A program made the position numbers and the translations under genes. Shown here in pieces: positions 59,359 through 64,000 of a stretch of 64,000 nt of DNA. Numbering within the stretch: position 1 is the stretch's first letter; each line of letters opens with the position of its first letter. The stretch lies in NCBI RefSeq assembly GCF_000975035.1, contig NZ_BBRA01000001.1, forward strand, positions 1,259,184 to 1,323,183, given 5' to 3'. This DNA comes from Demequina flava (GTDB taxonomy: Bacteria; Actinomycetota; Actinomycetes; Actinomycetales; Demequinaceae). The notes beneath the pieces were generated by a model. It saw nothing but the letters and a program-made list of their open reading frames with translations, was not told where the DNA came from and did no database searches.

Positions 59359-61775
59359 CCCGGGACCACGGAGTTCACGTCTCAGAGAGTGTGCAGGTGC
59401 CCGTCGCGCCGACGGCACCGGGCGCTGCCAGTCAGACGTCCTCGGTATCCCTGGCAGTGGACGGCATGACCTGCTCGAGTTGCGCCGCGACAATTCAGGG
59501 CGGACTCGCAAAGCTTCCAGGCGTCGAGGACGCCGTGGTCAACTACGCCACGCGTCGCGCCACGGTGCGCTCCGACGGCGCCATCGACCCGGATCAGCTC
59601 GACGCTGCGATGCGGGAGACCATCGAGGGCTTTGGGTACGGCGTGATCACCAAGCCGCGCGCGACGTCCGCTGCAAGCGCAGGCGAGCACGCCGAGCATG
59701 GCGCCCACGTGAGTGACGGCGGCGACCACGATGACCACGGCGACGAGCACGCGGCCCACATGAAGGCCGACGCCTCCCGCATCGCGGATTACCGCCGCCG
59801 CTTCATCGTCTCCGCGATCCTCAGCCTCCCGCTCATGCTGATCTCAATGATCCCGGGATGGCAGTTCACCGGCTGGGAGTGGCTGGCGGCCGCGCTTGCG
59901 ACCCTGATTGTGTGGTGGTCCGCATGGCCGTTCCACCGGTCCACCCTCATGAGTGTGCGCCACGGCAGCACCAACATGGACACCCTGGTCACGATGGGAA
60001 CGATGGCCGCGTGGGTGTGGTCGACGGTGGTCGTTCTCGCGCACGCCGCGGGTGCCATGCCTGGTGCCCACATCTATTACGAGACCGCTGGCGTGATCGT
60101 TACCCTGATCCTGCTGGGCAAGTGGATGGAGGTGCGCTCGACCGCCAAGGCCGGCGACGCCATCCGCGCCCTCAGTTCCCGCCAGTCCAAGACCGCTCGC
60201 CTTGAGGACGGCACGGTGATCGACCGTGATCAGCTCGAGGTGGGCATGCGCTTCATTGTCCGTCCCGGCGAAACCATCGCGACCGACGGCACCGTCGTCG
60301 AGGGTGGAGCGGCCGTCGATGCGTCGATGATCACCGGAGAATCGGTCCCAGTCCGCGCGGAAGAAGGCGCCGAGGTCGTGGGCGGAACCATTGCTACCGA
60401 CGGGTCCATCACGGTTGAAGCCACCAAGGTCGGCTCCGAGACCATGCTCGCCCAGATCGCGCAGATGGTCGACGACGCGCAATCGGGCCGTGCCCGCGTG
60501 CAGCGCCTGGCTGACCGCATTTCACGCATCTTTGTCCCCATCGTGATCGCGGTCGCGCTGATCACCCTGGTGAGCTGGCTGGCCATCACCGGCGACGGAA
60601 ACGCCGCCTTCACGGCGGCCGTCGCGGTCCTCATCATCAGCTGCCCCTGCGCCCTGGGTCTCGCCACGCCGCTGGCCATCATGGTCGGCACCGGCCGAGG
60701 CGCCCAGCTCGGCGTCCTCGTCCGCGGCCCCGAGGCTCTCGAGGACACCCGCGATGTCACGACCATCGTGCTCGACAAGACCGGCACGGTCACCGAGGGC
60801 AAGATGACCCTCGTCGACGCACAAGCCCCTGCCGTGGAACGCGATCATGGGGCCGATGCCGTGGAGACTTTGCTCAACGCAGTCGCCTCGGTCGAGGCTC
60901 GCTCTGAGCACCCGATCGCCCAGGCGATTGCCAACTCCCGGGAGGGCCGGGTCAAGCTCAAGGGCTTCCGGTCGGTCGCGGGTCACGGCGTCGCTGCCAC
61001 GGTGCAACGCGCTGGTGCGGACGGCGGCAACGCTGACGTCCTGGTGGGCGCGCGTCGCATGTTCGACGTGATCCCCGACGAACTGGAGGCACTCGCGAGC
61101 GACGCGGAGTCCCGCGGCCAGACTGCGGTATTCGCCGGACGCATCTCGCCGGTGGCCACCGCGGAAGGTGTCGGCGCAGTGTTGGCGACCCGAGCATCGG
61201 CCCGTGCTGAGGCAGCGCTGATGGTGAGCGACACCGTGAAGCCATCGTCTGCCGAAGCCATTCGTGCCTTCCGGGACCTGGGCCTTGACGTGGTGCTGCT
61301 GACCGGCGACAACGAGCGGGCGGCGCAGGCTGTGGCCCGTGAGGTCGGGATCGAACGCGTCATCGCTGAGGTTCTCCCTGGCGACAAGGCCGACGTCATC
61401 CGCGACCTTCAAGCCGATGGTGCCCGGGTGGCGATGGTTGGCGACGGCGTGAACGACGCGCCGGCGCTTGCGCAGGCAGACCTGGGCCTCGCGGTCGGAA
61501 CGGGCACGGATGTCGCACGGGAGGCCTCGGACCTCACGATTGTTTCTGGTGATCTCAGGGCCGCGGCCGATGCCATTGCCCTGTCGCGAAGGACGCTCGG
61601 CACTATCAGGGGCAACCTTTTCTGGGCCTTCGCGTACAACACGGCGGCGATTCCTCTGGCGGCGCTGGGCATCCTGAACCCCATGATCGCTGCGGCGGCC
61701 ATGGGTGGGTCCAGCCTGTTCGTGGTTGGCAACTCCCTGAGGCTGCGCGGCTTCGCGGGACACCGTCCGCGCTAG
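59355..61775 (+). CDS. copA: Cu(I)-exporting P1B-type ATPase
   Basis: The 806-residue pump starts with one HMA domain (GMTCSSC near 37-43) and a His/Asp-rich linker (HGAHVSDGGDHDDHGDEHAAH near 115-135). Eight membrane helices follow. Metal-site CPC lies in IISCPCALGLATPLAIM, the phosphorylation site is DKTGTVTEG, the P1B-specific HP motif is in SEHPIAQAI, the ATP-binding turn is GDNERAAQAVA, and the hinge is MVGDGVNDAPALAQ. These give a Cu(I)/Ag(I) exporter of the P1B-1 class. The His-rich stretch may buffer metal. Its TAG interlocks with the convergent protease gene's stop in CTAG at 61772-61775. Confidence 0.96.
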   Translation: MTRDHGVHVSESVQVPVAPTAPGAASQTSSVSLAVDGMTCSSCAATIQGGLAKLPGVEDAVVNYATRRATVRSDGAIDPDQLDAAMRETIEGFGYGVITKPRATSAASAGEHAEHGAHVSDGGDHDDHGDEHAAHMKADASRIADYRRRFIVSAILSLPLMLISMIPGWQFTGWEWLAAALATLIVWWSAWPFHRSTLMSVRHGSTNMDTLVTMGTMAAWVWSTVVVLAHAAGAMPGAHIYYETAGVIVTLILLGKWMEVRSTAKAGDAIRALSSRQSKTARLEDGTVIDRDQLEVGMRFIVRPGETIATDGTVVEGGAAVDASMITGESVPVRAEEGAEVVGGTIATDGSITVEATKVGSETMLAQIAQMVDDAQSGRARVQRLADRISRIFVPIVIAVALITLVSWLAITGDGNAAFTAAVAVLIISCPCALGLATPLAIMVGTGRGAQLGVLVRGPEALEDTRDVTTIVLDKTGTVTEGKMTLVDAQAPAVERDHGADAVETLLNAVASVEARSEHPIAQAIANSREGRVKLKGFRSVAGHGVAATVQRAGADGGNADVLVGARRMFDVIPDELEALASDAESRGQTAVFAGRISPVATAEGVGAVLATRASARAEAALMVSDTVKPSSAEAIRAFRDLGLDVVLLTGDNERAAQAVAREVGIERVIAEVLPGDKADVIRDLQADGARVAMVGDGVNDAPALAQADLGLAVGTGTDVAREASDLTIVSGDLRAAADAIALSRRTLGTIRGNLFWAFAYNTAAIPLAALGILNPMIAAAAMGGSSLFVVGNSLRLRGFAGHRPR

Positions 61776-63214
61776 TCCTGCTTGGGCTCGGCGGGTTCGT
61801 CGAGGCCGGTTGTGGGCGCCTGTGCACCGGTGGGGAACTGGTCGGTCGTAGCCACCTCGCTCGTGCGCGGGCGGCGCTTGGGGATTTTCCGGATCGCGAT
61901 CTCGCCTGTGGACCGGGCGACCGTGCGTAGGCCTTCGGTGTCGATGCGCTCGCGCGTCTGGCCCGCCCAGTCCTGGAGCGCGCGCGTTGAGCGCCTCCGC
62001 TCGGGCCGATCGATCAGGCCGAGTCCCGGGCCACGCGTCACACCCGCCTCGCGGTAGATCTCGATGAGTTCGTCGCGCAGCTCGGCGACATCGCGCGAGA
62101 GTTCCTCTGTGCGCGGTGACCCCCAGCCGTCCTCGTGCGTCGCGGTGAGCAGGCTGAGTTGAGCCCCTTGAAAGTACTTCAAGGTCCGGTCGGCCGCGCG
62201 ACCGGCAGCGCGCTTAGCCTCGCGGCGTACTTCGCGACGGGTGCGACGCGCGGCGAGGAGGCGGAAGTGCGCGGGGCTGACGAGATCGTCGGGCACCACC
62301 TCGGCGGCAAGGCCAGCGAAGGTGCGGCGTTCCCTGAGGTGCGCCCAGCGCAGCACGATCAGGAACAGTACGAGCACCGGGACGCCCTTGGTGATCGAAC
62401 TGATCCACACGTTGGCGTTCACGATGGGGGTGTCGAAGAAGCCGTGGACCGCCATGGCCAGGCCGAGTGTTCCGAGCAGGACAAACCACCGCCGGCCACG
62501 CGAGGCGGACGCGTTGAAGAAGTACCCCACGCCCGCGCCGGCCATCGCTGTGTAGGTGGGGTGGTTCCACAGCCCGCCCACAACGCCGCGCAACAGCACC
62601 ATCGCGAACACGGTGGTGGCAGTGCCGTCCGCGCTGATGACGGCTGTGTAGAGGAAAGACTCGGATACCTGGAAGCCCAGGCCAATCACGGCGCCGTAGA
62701 ACAGTCCGTCGGCCGCAGAGCGCACGCGAGCACCGGGAATCATTGCCAGCGCCACGACCCCGAGCCACTTGAGCGGTTCCTCCACAAGGGGCGCCGCGAA
62801 GGACGCCACCCACTCGTCGGGGACCGGCACTACCGCGGTGACGATGTCGTGCATCGCTGGCGCCGCGACCGCGGCCATGCCGGGGGCCGCGAGGCCGCCC
62901 CACGCGAGCGCGCCCAACACCGTGATGGGCGACCGGCGCTCAAACAGCTCCATCCGGTACAGGATCACAATGAAGACGAAGCCGTACATGAGCCACGCGA
63001 TCGCAGACAAAACAGCCGTCGCGGGGTGGCTTTGTAGACGTCCCATCACCAATGGCATCCAGGTGATGGCGCCGTAAAGGGTGATTGCGCAACCCACCCA
63101 GAACACCCATGAGCGGGTGTCGACAAAGGTGGGAGTGCGCGGCAGGGCGCGCTTCACGGTCGCGAGCGCAACGGTCTGGGGTGCGGATTCCGAGACTCCG
63201 CCGGAGATGCTCAC
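61772..63214 (-). CDS. PrsW-family intramembrane metalloprotease with long basic tail
   Basis: The 480-residue membrane protein has about nine helices and the PrsW motifs: VEEPLKW near 148-154 (EExxK), GLGFQVSESFLYT near 179-191, GLWNHPTYTAMAGAGVGYFF and AMAVHGFFDTP. The invariant Glu and His residues fit a zinc protease acting inside the membrane, as PrsW does on anti-sigma factors. The C-terminal 170 residues are cytoplasmic and rich in Arg/Lys, with a helix TRRTRREVRREAKRA. The GTG at 63214 overlaps the upstream gene's TGA by 4 nt. Its substrate may be the single-pass membrane protein encoded by that gene, although this is only a contextual guess. Confidence 0.85.
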   Translation of the reverse strand: MSISGGVSESAPQTVALATVKRALPRTPTFVDTRSWVFWVGCAITLYGAITWMPLVMGRLQSHPATAVLSAIAWLMYGFVFIVILYRMELFERRSPITVLGALAWGGLAAPGMAAVAAPAMHDIVTAVVPVPDEWVASFAAPLVEEPLKWLGVVALAMIPGARVRSAADGLFYGAVIGLGFQVSESFLYTAVISADGTATTVFAMVLLRGVVGGLWNHPTYTAMAGAGVGYFFNASASRGRRWFVLLGTLGLAMAVHGFFDTPIVNANVWISSITKGVPVLVLFLIVLRWAHLRERRTFAGLAAEVVPDDLVSPAHFRLLAARRTRREVRREAKRAAGRAADRTLKYFQGAQLSLLTATHEDGWGSPRTEELSRDVAELRDELIEIYREAGVTRGPGLGLIDRPERRRSTRALQDWAGQTRERIDTEGLRTVARSTGEIAIRKIPKRRPRTSEVATTDQFPTGAQAPTTGLDEPAEPKQD

Positions 63215-63891
63215 GTGGGGCCCTGAGAGAAGGTGGTTGATAAGACCATCGCGGCCACACCATCTTGAAGTGCGGGCCATGTCGCGGAGGGGGAGTCCGC
63301 CTCAAAAGTGGCGTACGAGCCGCCGTGGAGCACCGCGCACGTGAACTGAAGATCGGTGGTGGTGGAGGCGGTGATGCACTGTCCTGGATCGTTCGCGTCC
63401 GTGGTGATCGGGACCGGGTCCGAGATTACCCACCCGCTCGAAGGGTCCTCCGCCAGCGCGACGGTCGCCTCAGCGAGCACGTCGTCGAGTGTCGCGTCCG
63501 GGCCGAGTGCGCGCGGCGGCGTTACGGCGAAGGTGGCTCCCGCATTCACGAGCGTGACGGACGTCGAGTCGGGGCCATTGATGGAGTCGTCCGCAATGTT
63601 CCAGCCGTCTTCCAAGGTGATCGTGACGGTTGCGGAACCGGGCGAGTTGACGGCGAGCGTGCGCGCGGCGGGCTCTTCAATGCCCTCTTGCGTAGGCAGG
63701 GCCGATGCTAGCCAGGGCAGTCCGAACACGAACGCCACAGCGATGGTCGCCATGAAGAGCGCGCCGGGCCAGCTGGGAAGGGAGATCAGGCGGAGAGACA
63801 GGGGGAGCGAGGGGCGGGCGGAGCCGCCCTCACTCAGATATGTGTCCTGCGAGCGGCTTTGTGCCCCACCCCGGGGCACACGCGCGCTCAT
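63211..63891 (-). CDS. Uncharacterised single-pass membrane protein
   Basis: The 226-residue product has a Ser/Arg-rich cytoplasmic N-terminus (1-38), one membrane helix (about 44-65) and an extracytoplasmic domain of about 155 residues with two cysteines (GQCITAS and FTCAVL) that may form a disulfide. The beta-rich pattern SATVTITLEDGWNIADDSINGPDSTSVTLVNAGATFAVTPP is not assigned to a family. It is translationally coupled to the PrsW-type protease, so it might be its substrate or partner. TAGTTT lies 6 nt before the ATG. Confidence 0.7.
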   Translation of the reverse strand: MSARVPRGGAQSRSQDTYLSEGGSARPSLPLSLRLISLPSWPGALFMATIAVAFVFGLPWLASALPTQEGIEEPAARTLAVNSPGSATVTITLEDGWNIADDSINGPDSTSVTLVNAGATFAVTPPRALGPDATLDDVLAEATVALAEDPSSGWVISDPVPITTDANDPGQCITASTTTDLQFTCAVLHGGSYATFEADSPSATWPALQDGVAAMVLSTTFSQGPT

Positions 63892-63897
63892 GGCGAG

Positions 63898-63903
63898 AAA
63901 CTA
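63898..63903 (-). promoter_or_regulatory. -10 box of the 63211-63891 gene, leaderless type
   Basis: TAGTTT on the minus strand ends 6 nt before the ATG at 63891. Confidence 0.5.
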
Positions 63904-64000
63904 GCACGCGGCAGGCGGGAAACCGCGCGCCTCACCGAACGCGCCGGATGGTGGCAGATCGTCTCAGCCACGGCATCGGCCGCTGGTCAGGATTTACACC

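Overview
The window is from a high-GC Gram-positive bacterium, almost certainly an actinomycete. GC is roughly two thirds, GTG starts are common, and there is a complete conservon operon (sensor kinase, roadblock protein, DUF742 protein, small GTPase). Septum-formation-domain proteins and an ECF42/DGPF sigma-factor unit also fit. Gene content and order look like Micrococcales (a Demequinaceae or Cellulomonadaceae-like lineage), but the genus cannot be fixed from sequence reading alone. No prophage, insertion sequence, CRISPR array or rRNA gene was seen.

Layout. 0-4.8 kb: the 5' end of a diacylglycerol-kinase-like gene diverges from serS, followed by a HAD hydrolase, an AGE-family sugar epimerase/isomerase and a quinone oxidoreductase. 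4.9-11.3 kb: the conservon, whose kinase carries an about 850-residue Pro/Ala/Glu tail. 11.4-12.3 kb: an orphan PIN-domain gene, then tRNA-Ser(TGA), tRNA-Ser(GCT) and tRNA-Arg(ACG). 12.3-17.1 kb: a structured spacer, zinc alcohol dehydrogenase plus SDR pair, a DUF885 peptidase and a SHOCT membrane protein. 17.2-20.1 kb: a three-gene two-component operon that includes an apparent pseudo-kinase. 20.3-26.2 kb: a mix of genes including xthA, pyrE, lemA, a 53-residue membrane microprotein and a TrmH-family methyltransferase. 26.4-29.7 kb: a Mn/Fe-type ABC importer with its own DtxR/MntR-type regulator. 29.8-31.4 kb: a DGPF protein and ECF42 sigma factor. 31.5-39.1 kb: fba and five purine genes (purA, purD, purC, purS, purQ), interspersed with an ArsR-type regulator, a TRIC-type membrane protein and a lipoprotein. 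39.1-43.9 kb: a luciferase-like oxidoreductase, map, a small HTH regulator, a dGTPase and a GNAT-kinase fusion.

43.97-54.6 kb is the most unusual block: eleven tightly packed minus-strand genes. They encode two FMN reductases, two different flavin-dependent luciferase-like monooxygenases (one RutA-like, one NtaA/DszA-like), a RutB-like cysteine hydrolase, a complete NMT1/Ssu-type ABC importer, two MFS transporters and an amino-acid racemase. It reads as a self-contained uptake and oxidative catabolism pathway for an unidentified nitrogen- or sulfur-containing compound. 54.7-64 kb: a nuclease-like protein, a MerR regulator, the transhydrogenase pntA-pntB, a copper operon (copZ-copA) behind a CueR-type operator, and a PrsW-type protease with its partner.

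Two window-wide signals stand out. First, the 9-mer GGCCGATGC (often extended to GGCCGATGCTGG) occurs about 36 times on the two strands, against about 2 expected from base composition, and is frequent between genes. Second, at least 17 genes have a TANNNT -10 box ending exactly 6 or 7 nt before the start codon, mostly without a Shine-Dalgarno sequence, which points to widespread leaderless transcription.
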